In this document: piece by piece, positions 8,137 through 17,441 of the stretch
Position numbering within the stretch: position 1 is the first letter of the stretch
Layout of the letters: each line of letters opens with the position of its first letter
Assembly: GCF_900178005.1 (NCBI RefSeq)
Contig: NZ_FXBS01000004.1
Coordinates: 1 to 64,000, forward strand
From: Tuberibacillus sp. Marseille-P3662
GTDB taxonomy: Bacteria > Bacillota > Bacilli > Bacillales > Sporolactobacillaceae
Direction of reading: 5' to 3'
DNA: 64,000 nucleotides
Notes under the pieces: model-generated
The model's input: only the letters and a program-made list of their open reading frames with translations
What the model was told of the DNA's origin: nothing
Database searches by the model: none
Program-made: the position numbers and the translations under genes

Positions 8137-11083
8137 TATCTCTCATCCTTTTGAAATGGATCAATTCAGGTCTTGTATCATCTGCCATTTTCGCTTTAAC
8201 GCTGTCCGCAAAGGCTGACCGGCGACAAACATGTTTAAAATCACAGAACGTGCAATCATGAGCATCATCGGTGACCGGAAACAAACCTTCACGAGTGAGA
8301 TCAAAGACTGTATTAAGGACCTGCTTCGTCTCTTCTCTTTTACTTCCGGTGCGGTAAACACGCTCCCCCTCACCTTTTAACGTCGGAAATAGGTAAGCCA
8401 TGTCACGGACAGATCCGGTTATTTCCGTATCCGCCAATTCGGCTTCAAGTGCCAAGCCATATAAAGCATGCTGGAGCTGACGACCGCCTTTAAAATAGTC
8501 ATGTTTTCCATAACGTTTGGCACTGCCTGTTTTATAATCAATAATTCGATAATCGCCTGCGTCAAGCTTGTCAATCCGATCAATTTTGCCAGCCAAGCGG
8601 AATTGTCCTGTATCACCAAGGTCAATGGCTGCTGGCGCTCGCTCGTCATCCAATCCAAATGTCCATTCGAATGCGACAGGGTCTCCCTCATCCGCATACG
8701 TCATTTCACTTTGCAAAAAGACGTCACAAGCAGCTAACAGTTCATCTTTTTCTAAAGCAAACACCCAGTCGCTCGGCGGCGGAACATTCATGCGCTGTTC
8801 ATTGATCTGGTTTTCCGCCCATTCGAATAAATGGAGTCTATGGGTTTCATTCGTTGATTCGTTTTTGGCCATTATAGATCGATAAAAATGCTCAAAGATA
8901 CGATGCAGCAACTCGCCACGTTGCAATGGATCCAGCCATTCATCAGATGTACCACGCCTAACTTCCTTCGGCTTTAAGCGTAATACGTAGCGAAGAAAAT
9001 ATTGATATGGGCACGTCGCGAGCGTCTGTAGCTTTTCAGTCGACATCACTAATTCTTTATTCATCCTAGGGTCAAGGTTAGCCGCTGACCTATGAATGTT
9101 GCCATCATAGGGTGTCAGTTGTGGCAGGCGCCTTGCCTTTGCCGCTTGAAAACCAGATGCCATTAACGGAAAGTTTGTCCTCAATTGAGACAAAGTGGCT
9201 TCCGAGTCGTTCTCTAAAGCATACGATAGCCACTCGTCACCCGTATCCAAGCCGCCATCCGGTTCAGCAATAAATCCGGCCGGTGTACCAAGAGCATCGG
9301 CCAAGACTTGATAATCGGCATCTAATTGCATCGCGGCTAATCGGTAAGCTTGCAGCATAAAGGAAGCCGGCTCGCGTTTGCGATGATCATTCATATCAAA
9401 CATCGAATAACTAAGTGTCGACTCCCCAATACGAGTGGCTAAATATTGAGCAGAGGCTTGATGTCGTTCGCTCAAATGATCTGTTGACAGCGGCAAATAT
9501 TGACTGATTCGTTGTCTCTCCGCATCCAGTAAAACCGGATTCTCCATCACCTGCCCCGGGACGCTTGTTTGATCTAGGCCAACAATATAGGTGATCTCAC
9601 GGTTGTCAAAAAGGCCGTCCCTCACCCGGGTGACATGTAAATGCCCTGGTTGTGATGCGGCGGCTTGAACTGACAACCCTGAAGTGACGTCACGCATGAG
9701 CTGGATGGCATCCTCTAATTGAATCGATTCACGACCTCCGCTTGCGGGCACTGCTAATGATTCCATCAATGCCTCCAGCGCTTCACCATCGGCAGCATCC
9801 TTAATAGCAGCGTACAATTCAAGCCATTGTGACAATGCTTCGCTAAAATGGCTGACATCCACTGTCTGCTGAGAGCCTGTTTCCGGTAAATCATGAATCA
9901 TCGTCCATAAACTGTCTATTACCGATTTGTCCCGTTTCGATAAATCATCATTTAAAACTTGATTAACATATCTGACATATCTCGTTTTCCCCCAACCTAT
10001 GTTCGCGTGCTTCACACCCTTGGCTAAGGCTCGCTTGGTCAGCGACATGTGCTTTACATCAAATTCAGAAGAACGAATCATCGTCAATAACATTTGATCA
10101 CTATAATCCTGCTCGATCCAGTTGAGTAACTGGTGAAGTAAGCGTCCCGGTCTGGTATTATGGATGGCATACCCACTGTTAAATGTGACAGGTATCTGAT
10201 ATTGAGACGTTAGTTGATAGAGTAATGGCGTATACGACTCACCTCCAGCTATCGCAATCGTCACATCATCTAAAGGGTGTTTCTGGGATCGAATCTCAGA
10301 CAAAATGTGCCGGAGTTCATTCGATTCACCATAAGCATGGAAAAAACGAACATCGGGGTCGGTGTCTCTTTTTATAGCGAGTTCTGGGTGATACATGTAA
10401 GCATATCGATTCTCATTGACTACATGGGTTGGCGTTTCGGGATCAACAACGACGAATGTGGGGAGAACGACAGCGTCAGGCTGGATCCACCGGTCATATA
10501 ATGCCTGTTCCTGTCTAGAAAACTTGTGATTAGGGGCGATGATATAGGTCACGTTCCTACGCAAGGGTTGCCCCTTTTTCAACGCCAAGTCAACAAGATC
10601 TCCCTGATCAAGTTTTTTAGTATTCTTTAGGGCTTGATGATAATACCGATCAATGATTTGCAAGTCTCGCCATTTATCCGGGTGGACGGATGCGTTTTCT
10701 GGCCATTCACTAAGATGGACATTTGCCTGTTTTAAATCTGAGATGGCAGTATAGATCGACCGGGCCAGACCCAGTGTGGGTTCAACTCTATGAAAATAAG
10801 TCAACTCACCTGTATGCCCACATTTCTGTAGACATTGGAACACAAGATAAACTGCCTCATGTTCATTCACAACCTTCCAATCATTATGGAATAGTGTTTC
10901 CGCCACCATTTCCTCCATAACATCAGCCAATGTGTAGACGTGTAAATTAACCGCTTGATAACCATCGGAAACATAAGACTCAACCAGTTGACGCCCTTCC
11001 CGGTGCGTTCTAGCAAGCAATCGCTTTTCCACAAACGGATGTTTTAGACATATCTTGTGTAGCGCCTCCATTAAACCGCCCAT
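8129..11083 (-). CDS. addB: AddB-like nuclease subunit with degenerate helicase
   Basis: A 984-residue partner of the AddA-like protein. The C-terminal nuclease is well formed: AGKIDRID, then IIDYKTGSAKRYG and a QLQHALYGL segment. Cysteines that could hold an iron-sulfur staple are present (TCPYQYFLRYVL, and the CxxCxxxxxC cluster in DCTFCDFKHVC). The N-terminal half lacks a Walker A motif: it starts MGGLMEALHKICLKHPFVEK with no GxxGxGKT, whereas B. subtilis AddB (about 1166 residues) keeps one. The start is set by AGGAGG 7 bases before ATG, eight codons inside the longest frame. It probably guides recognition and cleaves the 5' strand while the partner supplies motor activity; this is inference from the family. 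Confidence 0.75.
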   Translation of the reverse strand: MGGLMEALHKICLKHPFVEKRLLARTHREGRQLVESYVSDGYQAVNLHVYTLADVMEEMVAETLFHNDWKVVNEHEAVYLVFQCLQKCGHTGELTYFHRVEPTLGLARSIYTAISDLKQANVHLSEWPENASVHPDKWRDLQIIDRYYHQALKNTKKLDQGDLVDLALKKGQPLRRNVTYIIAPNHKFSRQEQALYDRWIQPDAVVLPTFVVVDPETPTHVVNENRYAYMYHPELAIKRDTDPDVRFFHAYGESNELRHILSEIRSQKHPLDDVTIAIAGGESYTPLLYQLTSQYQIPVTFNSGYAIHNTRPGRLLHQLLNWIEQDYSDQMLLTMIRSSEFDVKHMSLTKRALAKGVKHANIGWGKTRYVRYVNQVLNDDLSKRDKSVIDSLWTMIHDLPETGSQQTVDVSHFSEALSQWLELYAAIKDAADGEALEALMESLAVPASGGRESIQLEDAIQLMRDVTSGLSVQAAASQPGHLHVTRVRDGLFDNREITYIVGLDQTSVPGQVMENPVLLDAERQRISQYLPLSTDHLSERHQASAQYLATRIGESTLSYSMFDMNDHRKREPASFMLQAYRLAAMQLDADYQVLADALGTPAGFIAEPDGGLDTGDEWLSYALENDSEATLSQLRTNFPLMASGFQAAKARRLPQLTPYDGNIHRSAANLDPRMNKELVMSTEKLQTLATCPYQYFLRYVLRLKPKEVRRGTSDEWLDPLQRGELLHRIFEHFYRSIMAKNESTNETHRLHLFEWAENQINEQRMNVPPPSDWVFALEKDELLAACDVFLQSEMTYADEGDPVAFEWTFGLDDERAPAAIDLGDTGQFRLAGKIDRIDKLDAGDYRIIDYKTGSAKRYGKHDYFKGGRQLQHALYGLALEAELADTEITGSVRDMAYLFPTLKGEGERVYRTGSKREETKQVLNTVFDLTREGLFPVTDDAHDCTFCDFKHVCRRSAFADSVKAKMADDTRPELIHFKRMRDNE

Positions 11084-11172
11084 CCGACAACCTCCTCGCA
11101 ATCCCAATAATTAAATAAGCGCTTTTTATTATATATTTATAGTCTATCCAATTCGGTTGTATTTTTTAAGTA

Positions 11173-11206
11173 TAAAAAGAAAGCTGACCGAAAAAACGGC
11201 CAGCTG
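11173..11206 (-). terminator. Probable terminator of the WYL gene
   Basis: On the minus strand AGCTGGCCG, a T-rich loop and CGGTCAGCT are followed by TTCTTTTT. It lies between the WYL regulator and the addB-like gene, 150 bp after the WYL stop codon. Confidence 0.65.
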
Positions 11207-11357
11207 AAAATATGGGTGAATAAAACATCAGACTCACCAACTGTGAGTCATAAAGGGTAATCAGTTGTATGTATAGTTATTCGACAAGATAAGCAGAATT
11301 CCTTCAAGCTTCGGAAATTTTTTTAGGGCTCGCAGGATGTGTGTGTCAGTTTACGCA

Positions 11358-12344
11358 CTAATAATAAACCTCATATAATTGCATGATCGCTTCCTTCATT
11401 CGGTCAATTAAATCATCTGGTGATAAAACCTTCACTTCACCGCCCCTTGCCAACAGCCAGTGCACAAGTCCGTCGCTGATAGCCGCTTTCGTCTTAATCA
11501 CGAACGTCTCCTCATCGACTTTTTCGTAATTGGAATCTCGACCAAAGCGATCAATCATGATGTTTAAAAGATTGGACGAAAATTGTATCTCTATATCAGC
11601 TTCCTTACCGGCAAACATATTGAAAGCCGTTTTCATATATTCGGAGACATTAAAATCAGGCCGCTTAAAAGTTTCGTCTTTCACACGAACGTGGCGCATA
11701 CGGTCGACTCTGTAGTGCCGGATTTCATTGGTAAGTTCAAATTCGCCAATCAGATAATAAAAGCCGTTATCCCACGTCAGTGCATAGGGTTTCACCGGGT
11801 AGAACATGCCGTCCCTGCGGAGTGTGAACACAATGTCGTTATTATAATGACCATATTGAAATTCAACTTTTTTACTATCCGACATCGCGATATGGAGACT
11901 ATTAACATCGTACTTCATAAGGTCGCTATCATTTCGGACGGTTTCATCCACATAGAGATGATGCTGTAATTTCTCACGTTGTGGTTCACTTGTAAGATGA
12001 CGAATTTTGTCGATCAAACGCTGGGCGTCCTTTGTCGTCATAAATCGCGCTGACAGGACCGCATCCATCAGCATTCTAAGTTCGTAGAGTTCAAATAATC
12101 GTTCTTGATGACTGTATAAATTTTTACCATGCGAGCCATGATTTCTTGTAACAGACATATTGTACGCATCAATCGCCGACAAATCCTCTCGCAGCACTTC
12201 CCGTTTTACAGCCGCCCCATCACCGTATATGTGTTTGAGTTTCTGCTCAATGTCTTGTAATCCAACTTGATTTTCATCATCGGTTTCCTGTTGTAAAATA
12301 TTAATAATTTCAAGTAATCGTTCTCGTGTTGGTAAGCGCTTCAC
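11358..12344 (-). CDS. WYL-domain transcriptional regulator
   Basis: A 328-residue regulator with an N-terminal winged-helix DNA-binding region (about residues 1-65, starting RLPTRERLLEIINILQQ), a central WYL ligand-sensing domain (about 150-225, including FYPVKPYALTWDNGFYYLIG and HYRVDRM) and a C-terminal WCX extension. Proteins of this build respond to nucleic acids or nucleotides and often control DNA-damage or defence genes. Translation starts at GTG with GGAGG 7 bases upstream. It lies upstream of, and is co-directional with, the addBA-like pair, but a terminator-like hairpin separates them. Control of the pair is a guess. Confidence 0.85.
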   Translation of the reverse strand: MKRLPTRERLLEIINILQQETDDENQVGLQDIEQKLKHIYGDGAAVKREVLREDLSAIDAYNMSVTRNHGSHGKNLYSHQERLFELYELRMLMDAVLSARFMTTKDAQRLIDKIRHLTSEPQREKLQHHLYVDETVRNDSDLMKYDVNSLHIAMSDSKKVEFQYGHYNNDIVFTLRRDGMFYPVKPYALTWDNGFYYLIGEFELTNEIRHYRVDRMRHVRVKDETFKRPDFNVSEYMKTAFNMFAGKEADIEIQFSSNLLNIMIDRFGRDSNYEKVDEETFVIKTKAAISDGLVHWLLARGGEVKVLSPDDLIDRMKEAIMQLYEVYY

Positions 12345-12579
12345 CTGTCTACCTCCCTCTTATATGATTCGACACTCACATAAACTCTGAAGAAGATTGT
12401 GGAATCCTCTCGTTTTTTACCATTCTAGCACAGAATTTCTCGAAAAGTCGTGATGCACGTGAAACATTTTCTATGAAACCATCTTGTAAATGTTATAAAT
12501 TCGTTACAGATTGTTAATGATTTTATGAATCATAAAATTTACAATGGTTTGTAGAAGAATGATTAAAAGGAGCGTCATT

Positions 12580-13242
12580 ATGCCAAAATATCGTCTACTA
12601 TTAATGGGCCTATTAATCATAGGCATGGTGCTTAGTGGCTGCGGTGAGCAAAAATCTGAGTCAGAACAATCGACACAAGATCAAGCAGCCAAGCAAATCG
12701 ATACGAATAAAAACAGCAATCAAGTGACTGACTTGACCGATGCGAACTGGATGGTCGGTGATTTTGAATTTACCGATCAGAATGGTCAAGCTTTTGGAAG
12801 CAAGGACTTAAAAGGGGATATCTGGCTGGCCAACTTTATCTTCACAAGTTGCCAAATGGTCTGTCCGCCCATGACCGCCAATTTACGACAAGTTCAGCAA
12901 AAAATTGACAAAGCCGGTGTAGATATCGATATCGTGTCATTCAGTGTCAACCCGTCAGTCGACACACCGAAAAAAATGAAACAATTTGGCAAAGACCATC
13001 ATGCGGATTTTTCTAATTGGCATTTCCTAACAGGCTATGACTTTAAAACCATCAAAAACTTTTCCGAAACGCATTTTAAATCAGCCGTTTCCAAACCACC
13101 GGAGGGTTCTTCCCAATTCACGCACGGAACGAGCTTCTATTTAGTGAATCGAGATGGCAAAATCATTAAGAAATACAATGGCTATCAAAACGTCCCTTAT
13201 GACACTATCATTGCAGACCTGAAACAATTAGCTGAAAAATAG
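12580..13242 (+). CDS. Sco1/SenC family lipoprotein
   Basis: A 220-residue membrane-anchored thioredoxin-fold protein. It has a lipoprotein signal peptide ending in the lipobox LSGC (near residue 20), a Ser/Gln-rich linker, and the copper-binding CxxxC motif in FTSCQMVCPPMTANLR, with the distal conserved His in the HGTSFYLVNRDGKI region. Sco proteins deliver copper to, or keep reduced, the CuA centre of cytochrome c oxidase on the outer face of the membrane. The closest known relative is B. subtilis YpmQ (BsSco). The start is the ATG preceded by AAAAGGAG. It is monocistronic, with a terminator right after the stop. Confidence 0.9.
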   Translation: MPKYRLLLMGLLIIGMVLSGCGEQKSESEQSTQDQAAKQIDTNKNSNQVTDLTDANWMVGDFEFTDQNGQAFGSKDLKGDIWLANFIFTSCQMVCPPMTANLRQVQQKIDKAGVDIDIVSFSVNPSVDTPKKMKQFGKDHHADFSNWHFLTGYDFKTIKNFSETHFKSAVSKPPEGSSQFTHGTSFYLVNRDGKIIKKYNGYQNVPYDTIIADLKQLAEK

Positions 13243-13251
13243 ACAAAGAAA

Positions 13252-13293
13252 GGTGCCCTCAGTATGATGCAATCTAGAAGGCACCCTTTTTTT
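13252..13293. terminator. Bidirectional terminator between the sco gene and thiF
   Basis: The stem GGTGCCCTC/GAAGGCACC has a 17-base loop and is followed by a run of seven T on the plus strand. Seen from the minus strand it also follows thiF, so it can end both convergent transcripts. Confidence 0.85.
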
Positions 13294-13304
13294 AATAGGA
13301 TCAT

Positions 13305-14333
13305 TTATGTTGTTCGTATGTGTCGGTCATAGATTGATTGGGCCTCTTCGACACTTTGCATACCATGTAATAGGACACGACCGTCGTGAAACACAACGAT
13401 ACGACGCTTATCGTCCAATCTGGCATGGATGAGCAAATCATTCGCCGCTAGCTTCTGGGCAACCCCTTCTAGCTTCTGTTTTACGGCTTCCGGTTCTAAG
13501 CGTTCACCTTCAAGCGGGCGGATTTGCACCGTATCGCGGCCACAAAGCACAGCTGTTTTGGTTCCTGATGACGTTTGAAGATAAGGATACGTCGGATCAT
13601 GACCACATGACGGGCAGTCGTCTTTTTTCAATTGATCCATCTTCATAGACGTCTGCTCGTTCCCCCAAATATCGGTAAATATTAATGTGCCGCGTAGCGA
13701 CGCTTGATTCCCTGTCAACAACTTCATCGCTTCCGTCACTTGATGGCTAGTCACCCATTGAATAATTGGCGCAATCACACCGACCGTATCACATGTATCT
13801 TGCTCCGTTGGCATCGTCGGCAGCAGACAGGAGAAGCATGGCGTCACCCCGGGAACAAATGTGTACGTCATACCTGTACTTGCCGTCGCCCCGCCATATA
13901 TCCAGGGAATGCAGTGCCTTTGCGCTAAGTCATTGATGAATAATCTCGTTTCAAAATTGTCAGTTGCATCAATTATAACATCGACATCCGCCGTAAAATG
14001 CTGCCTGACATAATCAAAAAAATCGGAAACATAGGGCTGAATGTCGACTTCATGGTTTACCGCCTTTAACCGCTCGGCCGCCGCTGTTGCCTTTGGCGTG
14101 CCCGCTTCAGCATCGGTCTCCGTATAGAGTTGTTGGCGTTGCAAATTGCTCCACTCGACATAATCGCGGTCAACGATCACCAGATGGCCGATACCCGCGC
14201 GCACTAACATTTCGGCCGCCGCTGTTCCCAAAGCACCCGCACCGACAATCAATACTTTAGACGTGTTTAATTTCTGTTGGCCGCTGTCTCCAATGGGAGA
14301 GAACAACGTTTGCCGCGAATAGCGTTCATTCAT
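13305..14333 (-). CDS. thiF: ThiF-family sulfur-carrier adenylyltransferase
   Basis: An E1-like enzyme of about 342 residues that adenylates the C-terminal glycine of ThiS with ATP so that sulfur can be loaded for thiazole synthesis. The nucleotide-binding segment [17 protein letters not shown] lies near residues 28-45, the conserved DxxDN is DATDNFETR, and two zinc-binding pairs are CFSC and CPSC. A C-terminal extension of about 80 residues follows, as in MoeB/ThiF relatives. It is the last gene of the thi operon; its ATG lies inside the end of thiG, and a TTG one codon earlier is also possible. MoeB-type activity cannot be excluded, but the context argues for ThiF. Confidence 0.9.
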   Translation of the reverse strand: MNERYSRQTLFSPIGDSGQQKLNTSKVLIVGAGALGTAAAEMLVRAGIGHLVIVDRDYVEWSNLQRQQLYTETDAEAGTPKATAAAERLKAVNHEVDIQPYVSDFFDYVRQHFTADVDVIIDATDNFETRLFINDLAQRHCIPWIYGGATASTGMTYTFVPGVTPCFSCLLPTMPTEQDTCDTVGVIAPIIQWVTSHQVTEAMKLLTGNQASLRGTLIFTDIWGNEQTSMKMDQLKKDDCPSCGHDPTYPYLQTSSGTKTAVLCGRDTVQIRPLEGERLEPEAVKQKLEGVAQKLAANDLLIHARLDDKRRIVVFHDGRVLLHGMQSVEEAQSIYDRHIRTT

Positions 14334-15099
14334 CAATCGGACTCATTCCCTCTTTTGGACTGCTTGGCGTCGCTTGCGTTTTCATCGGAATTCGGCCTGC
14401 TTCATAGCTTAGGCGACCGGCCTCAACAGCTAATTTCATCGCCCGCGCCATGGATACCGGATCACCTGCACCTGAGACAGCGGTATTCAATAAAATGCCG
14501 TCAGCGCCGAGTTCCATCGCTTGCGCAGCATCTGATGGCGCACCAATGCCGGCATCTACAATGACAGGAACATCTAAAGACTCGGTCAAATATTGTAGAT
14601 GCAAGGGATTCAAGATCCCTCGACCGCTCCCAATCGGTGATGCACCTGGCATCACCGCATGAACCCCTAATGCTTGCAGGCGCTTAGCCAAAATCACATC
14701 ATCAGAAATATACGGGAGCACGGTAAATCCTTCAGATAGAAGCGTTTCACAGGCCTTGTACGTTTCAAGTGGATCTGGTAATAGAGTCTTTTGATCACCG
14801 ATCACTTCGACCTTAATCATATCACATAGTCCAGAAGCTTTCGCGAGTTTCGCGGTCCTGACCGCTTCTTCCGCTGTTGTTGCTCCAGCTGTATTCGGTA
14901 ATAACGTGTATTGATGAACATTGATTTCCTCTAAAAAATTGGGTTGATCAGGTTCAAAAATGTTCATCCGCCGCACGGCAAACGTCAGCACTTCCGTTTC
15001 CGAAGCCTGGACCGCTTCGGTTTGTACCTGTAAGTCATCATACTTCCCAGTTCCCAAGAGTAACCGTGATTGAAATTGATATCGACCGATTGTTAACAT
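14326..15099 (-). CDS. thiG: Thiazole synthase ThiG
   Basis: A TIM-barrel enzyme of 257 residues that builds the thiazole phosphate ring from deoxyxylulose 5-phosphate, dehydroglycine and ThiS thiocarboxylate. The Schiff-base lysine is Lys96 in [10 protein letters not shown], the same number as in the B. subtilis enzyme, and phosphate-binding segments such as GSGRGILNP and [12 protein letters not shown] are intact. The second Met of MIMLTIG is taken as start because GGAGG, formed by the end of thiS, lies 9 bases before it. The gene overlaps thiF by 8 bp and begins just after thiS ends, indicating translational coupling. Confidence 0.95.
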   Translation of the reverse strand: MLTIGRYQFQSRLLLGTGKYDDLQVQTEAVQASETEVLTFAVRRMNIFEPDQPNFLEEINVHQYTLLPNTAGATTAEEAVRTAKLAKASGLCDMIKVEVIGDQKTLLPDPLETYKACETLLSEGFTVLPYISDDVILAKRLQALGVHAVMPGASPIGSGRGILNPLHLQYLTESLDVPVIVDAGIGAPSDAAQAMELGADGILLNTAVSGAGDPVSMARAMKLAVEAGRLSYEAGRIPMKTQATPSSPKEGMSPIDE

Positions 15100-15101
15100 G
15101 A

Positions 15102-15305
15102 TCATCCGCCTCCTACAAAATGAACAATTTCAATTTTATCACCGTCTTGAATGTAACTTTTTTCATAGTTATTTTTTTTCATAATCGTTTGATTGTGTTC
15201 AACGACCGCCATTTTTTCTTGCAATTGATAAAATCCTAGCAAATCATTGATTGTGTGAACGTCTTCTGGTAATGACACATCTTGGCCATTAATAACAACA
15301 GCCAT
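15102..15305 (-). CDS. thiS: Sulfur carrier protein ThiS
   Basis: A 67-residue ubiquitin-fold protein ending in HFVGGG, where the terminal Gly-Gly is adenylated by ThiF and converted to a thiocarboxylate that donates sulfur to ThiG. It begins with [20 protein letters not shown], the usual beta-grasp start. Its ATG shares one base with the thiO stop codon (TAATG), and the codons for its glycine tail double as the ribosome-binding site of thiG. Confidence 0.93.
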   Translation of the reverse strand: MAVVINGQDVSLPEDVHTINDLLGFYQLQEKMAVVEHNQTIMKKNNYEKSYIQDGDKIEIVHFVGGG

Positions 15306-16432
15306 TACTTCAAAACCTCCTTGCTTGAATATTGGGAATGAGAAAATGGTGTTAAATCAATGTCCGGTTGCCGGCCCTGGACCAGTTGTGCGAGCAGCCA
15401 GCCAGTCACAGGGCTTAGTAGAATCCCATTGCGATGGTGCCCAAAACCATACCATAAATTTTCGGTATGAGGTGCCTGACCAATATAGGGTCGCCTGTCT
15501 CGGGTTGTCGGCCTGAGCCCGGCCCAGATCTGGTCAATCTTAGCTTGGCTGAGTGCTGGCAGCAAGGCTCTAGCAGAAGATAATAATTGGTAAACACCGT
15601 CCACAGTGACATCCGTGTCATAGTCATAAGGTTTTTCTGTAGCACCAATATAGACTTTATCCCCTTGTTTGGGTGTGATGTAACATGATTCGGAAAAAAT
15701 CGTCCGAGACAACATGGGCTCAGCCACGCGTACAGATAGGGCTTCACCCTTAATTGGAAATAGGTCAATATCAGCATGCGTCAGGTCTGTCTTCCCACTC
15801 CATACCCCTGCAGTGACAATGACATGATCAGCAGCATAATCCCCTTTTAACGTTCGTACCCCTGTCACCTTCTCACTTTCTTCCATCACTTCCAAAACAT
15901 CATTATGTTCTTCCAATTTCGCACCATAGTGCACCGCTGCTCGTGCCAAAGCTTGTGTTAAATCAGTCGGCTCGACCTGACCTTCATAAGGAAAATAAAG
16001 AGCACCGGAAATCGTGTCTGAGAGAGCCGGTTCAGTCGCTAACACTTCGGATCGTGTCAGACATTGGGCGGTCTCCCCTTGACGCCGCTGCCAATCGGCT
16101 ATTGTCTCCATACGTGCCATATCCTGTTCTGAGAATGCCGGCCGCATCGCACCTGACTGCCGATAAACAATATCAATCCCCGTTAATTGACGTAATTCCT
16201 CACTAAGTTCAGAAAACATAGAACGGCTGCGTTTCGCCAAGTCATACAGCGGCGATGGGCCATCAAGTTCGGTTTGCACACCAAGCATGCCGGCAGCTGC
16301 TTGTGATGTCCTCGATCCAATCTTGTCCTTTTCCACTAAAAGCACCCGCTGGCCGGCTTTGGCTGAATAAAATGCCGCCGCACAACCGATGACACCTCCG
16401 CCAACAATCAAGACATCGTATTTTTTAACCAT
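15305..16432 (-). CDS. thiO: Glycine oxidase ThiO
   Basis: An FAD-dependent amine oxidase of about 375 residues that oxidises glycine to iminoglycine, the thiazole precursor used by aerobic bacilli in place of ThiH. The dinucleotide-binding motif DVLIVGGGVIGCAAAFY lies at the N-terminus, and the C-terminal segment WYGFGHHRNGILLSPVTG is the conserved FAD/substrate region. The longest frame extends 15 codons upstream, but the start at MVKKYD matches family length and follows an AAGGA site. It overlaps the end of tenI by 8 bp. Confidence 0.93.
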   Translation of the reverse strand: MVKKYDVLIVGGGVIGCAAAFYSAKAGQRVLLVEKDKIGSRTSQAAAGMLGVQTELDGPSPLYDLAKRSRSMFSELSEELRQLTGIDIVYRQSGAMRPAFSEQDMARMETIADWQRRQGETAQCLTRSEVLATEPALSDTISGALYFPYEGQVEPTDLTQALARAAVHYGAKLEEHNDVLEVMEESEKVTGVRTLKGDYAADHVIVTAGVWSGKTDLTHADIDLFPIKGEALSVRVAEPMLSRTIFSESCYITPKQGDKVYIGATEKPYDYDTDVTVDGVYQLLSSARALLPALSQAKIDQIWAGLRPTTRDRRPYIGQAPHTENLWYGFGHHRNGILLSPVTGWLLAQLVQGRQPDIDLTPFSHSQYSSKEVLK

Positions 16433-17039
16433 AATGTCCTTGCACCTCCAATTGCATCCGAATCGCCTCCGCTTCACGCTCCGGCTCCTCCGATTGCATG
16501 ATCCCGTTCATCACCGCGACACCATGCGCTCCAGCGTCCATGACCTTTGCCACGTTGTCAGCCTGAATCCCACCAATCGCGAGTACTGGGATATCGACGG
16601 CTTGGCACACTTGTTTTAACGTTTCAATGCCTTGTGGCATGAGCCCTCGTTTGCTAGCCGTTGAAAAAACATGACCGAACAAGAGATAATCAGCACCTGC
16701 TTCCGCTTTTTGAGCAGCTGAATCACTGGAATGACTGGAGCAACCAACGTGTAAATGGGGATAAGATGCTTTCCATTTTTTCGGGGAGTCATCTTCGGGC
16801 AAGTGGATACCGCCAATGTCAGATAAGTGGTTCATTGTAGCTCCAGTATTTAAAATGATCTTGTCAGTGGGACATTTATTTTCAAGCATTGCCTCGACCC
16901 ATTGCCTGATCTCTAATGCAGTGCGCTGCTTTTCACGAATGTGGACAGCATCAATCCAAGGTTCAATCGATGTTAAAACCTTTAGAAACTGTGACAACGA
17001 TTGTTGTCCATTTGATATGACATGAAAGGCTGGCATCAT
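16425..17039 (-). CDS. tenI: Thiazole tautomerase TenI
   Basis: A ThiE-like TIM-barrel protein of 204 residues. TenI aromatises the thiazole tautomer released by ThiG. Recognisable segments are DAVHIREKQRTA, GGIHLPEDD, HVGCSSHSSD and YLLFGHVFSTASK, then PVLAIGGIQADN near the phosphate site. It is the first gene of the thi operon, immediately before thiO, the order found in B. subtilis, which favours TenI over thiamine-phosphate synthase ThiE. Its ribosome site is a strong GGGAGGGGG. Expression should be governed by the upstream TPP riboswitch. No tenA is present in this window. Confidence 0.88.
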   Translation of the reverse strand: MMPAFHVISNGQQSLSQFLKVLTSIEPWIDAVHIREKQRTALEIRQWVEAMLENKCPTDKIILNTGATMNHLSDIGGIHLPEDDSPKKWKASYPHLHVGCSSHSSDSAAQKAEAGADYLLFGHVFSTASKRGLMPQGIETLKQVCQAVDIPVLAIGGIQADNVAKVMDAGAHGVAVMNGIMQSEEPEREAEAIRMQLEVQGHYG

Positions 17040-17080
17040 CTCCCCCTCCCTTCAAAATAAGAATGATGTCTTAGAAACAT

Positions 17081-17212
17081 AAATGAGCGGGTTTCTCCGA
17101 AAAATGAGCGGTTATCGGAAGAAATGAGCGTTCTATCACCAAAAGTGAGCGTTTCTTTCCGAAATTGAGCGATTTTTACGAAAAATGAGCGAAATCCCAT
17201 AAAAAGTGAGCG
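17081..17212. repeat. Seven GAGCG boxes phased at 20-21 bp
   Basis: Seven copies of AAATGAGCG-like sequence (core GAGCG starting at 17085, 17106, 17126, 17147, 17167, 17187, 17208) are spaced 21, 20, 21, 20, 20 and 21 bp. Inter-box sequence is A/T-rich and not conserved. The array lies in the transcribed leader of the thi operon, between the riboswitch terminator and the tenI ribosome-binding site. No open frame uses it. Confidence 0.9.
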
Positions 17213-17237
17213 ACCTCAACCCTTAATAAAATTCATA

Positions 17238-17269
17238 CAAAAAACCACTCTCCAACAGGAAAGTGGTTT
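17238..17269 (-). terminator. Riboswitch-controlled terminator of the thi operon
   Basis: On the minus strand AAACCACTTTCC, a short loop and GGAGAGTGGTTT are followed by TTT. It sits directly downstream of the TPP aptamer and is the likely expression platform: TPP binding would permit this terminator to form. Confidence 0.85.
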
Positions 17270-17287
17270 GACAAACGTAAGTATGAT

Positions 17288-17386
17288 CATCCGTCAACCC
17301 CTACTTTCCTTCGCTGGCACAAACCAGATCAGGTTCCAAGGGTTCGGATGATTCCGTCTCAGCCCGAAGGCACCCCTAGCAGAGTT
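17288..17386 (-). promoter_or_regulatory. TPP riboswitch (THI element)
   Basis: The minus strand carries the conserved TPP aptamer: GGGGTGCC, GGGCTGAGA, then ACCCTTGGAACCTGATCTGG and the closing GTAGGGG. The CUGAGA and ACCUGAUCUGG segments are the pyrimidine- and pyrophosphate-binding parts. It precedes the attenuator hairpin and tenI-thiO-thiS-thiG-thiF, so thiamine pyrophosphate should shut the operon off. Confidence 0.96.
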
Positions 17387-17412
17387 TTATTAAAGTCGAT
17401 TTATTTGTTTTC

Positions 17413-17441
17413 ATAATACCATGTATTGAAGGCGTTCACAA
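17413..17441 (-). promoter_or_regulatory. Promoter of the thi operon
   Basis: The minus strand has TTGTGA (17436-17441), a 17-bp spacer and TATTAT (17413-17418), about 30 bp upstream of the TPP aptamer. Confidence 0.65.

Noticed and set aside
4921-11083. Calling the helicase/nuclease pair a phage-defence system
   Set aside because: A WYL regulator nearby is suggestive but not specific, and the pair carries ordinary AddAB recombination signatures.
17081-17212. CRISPR or tandem-repeat protein in the thi leader
   Set aside because: The conserved core is only about 9 bases, spacers are 11-12 bases, and all frames are interrupted.
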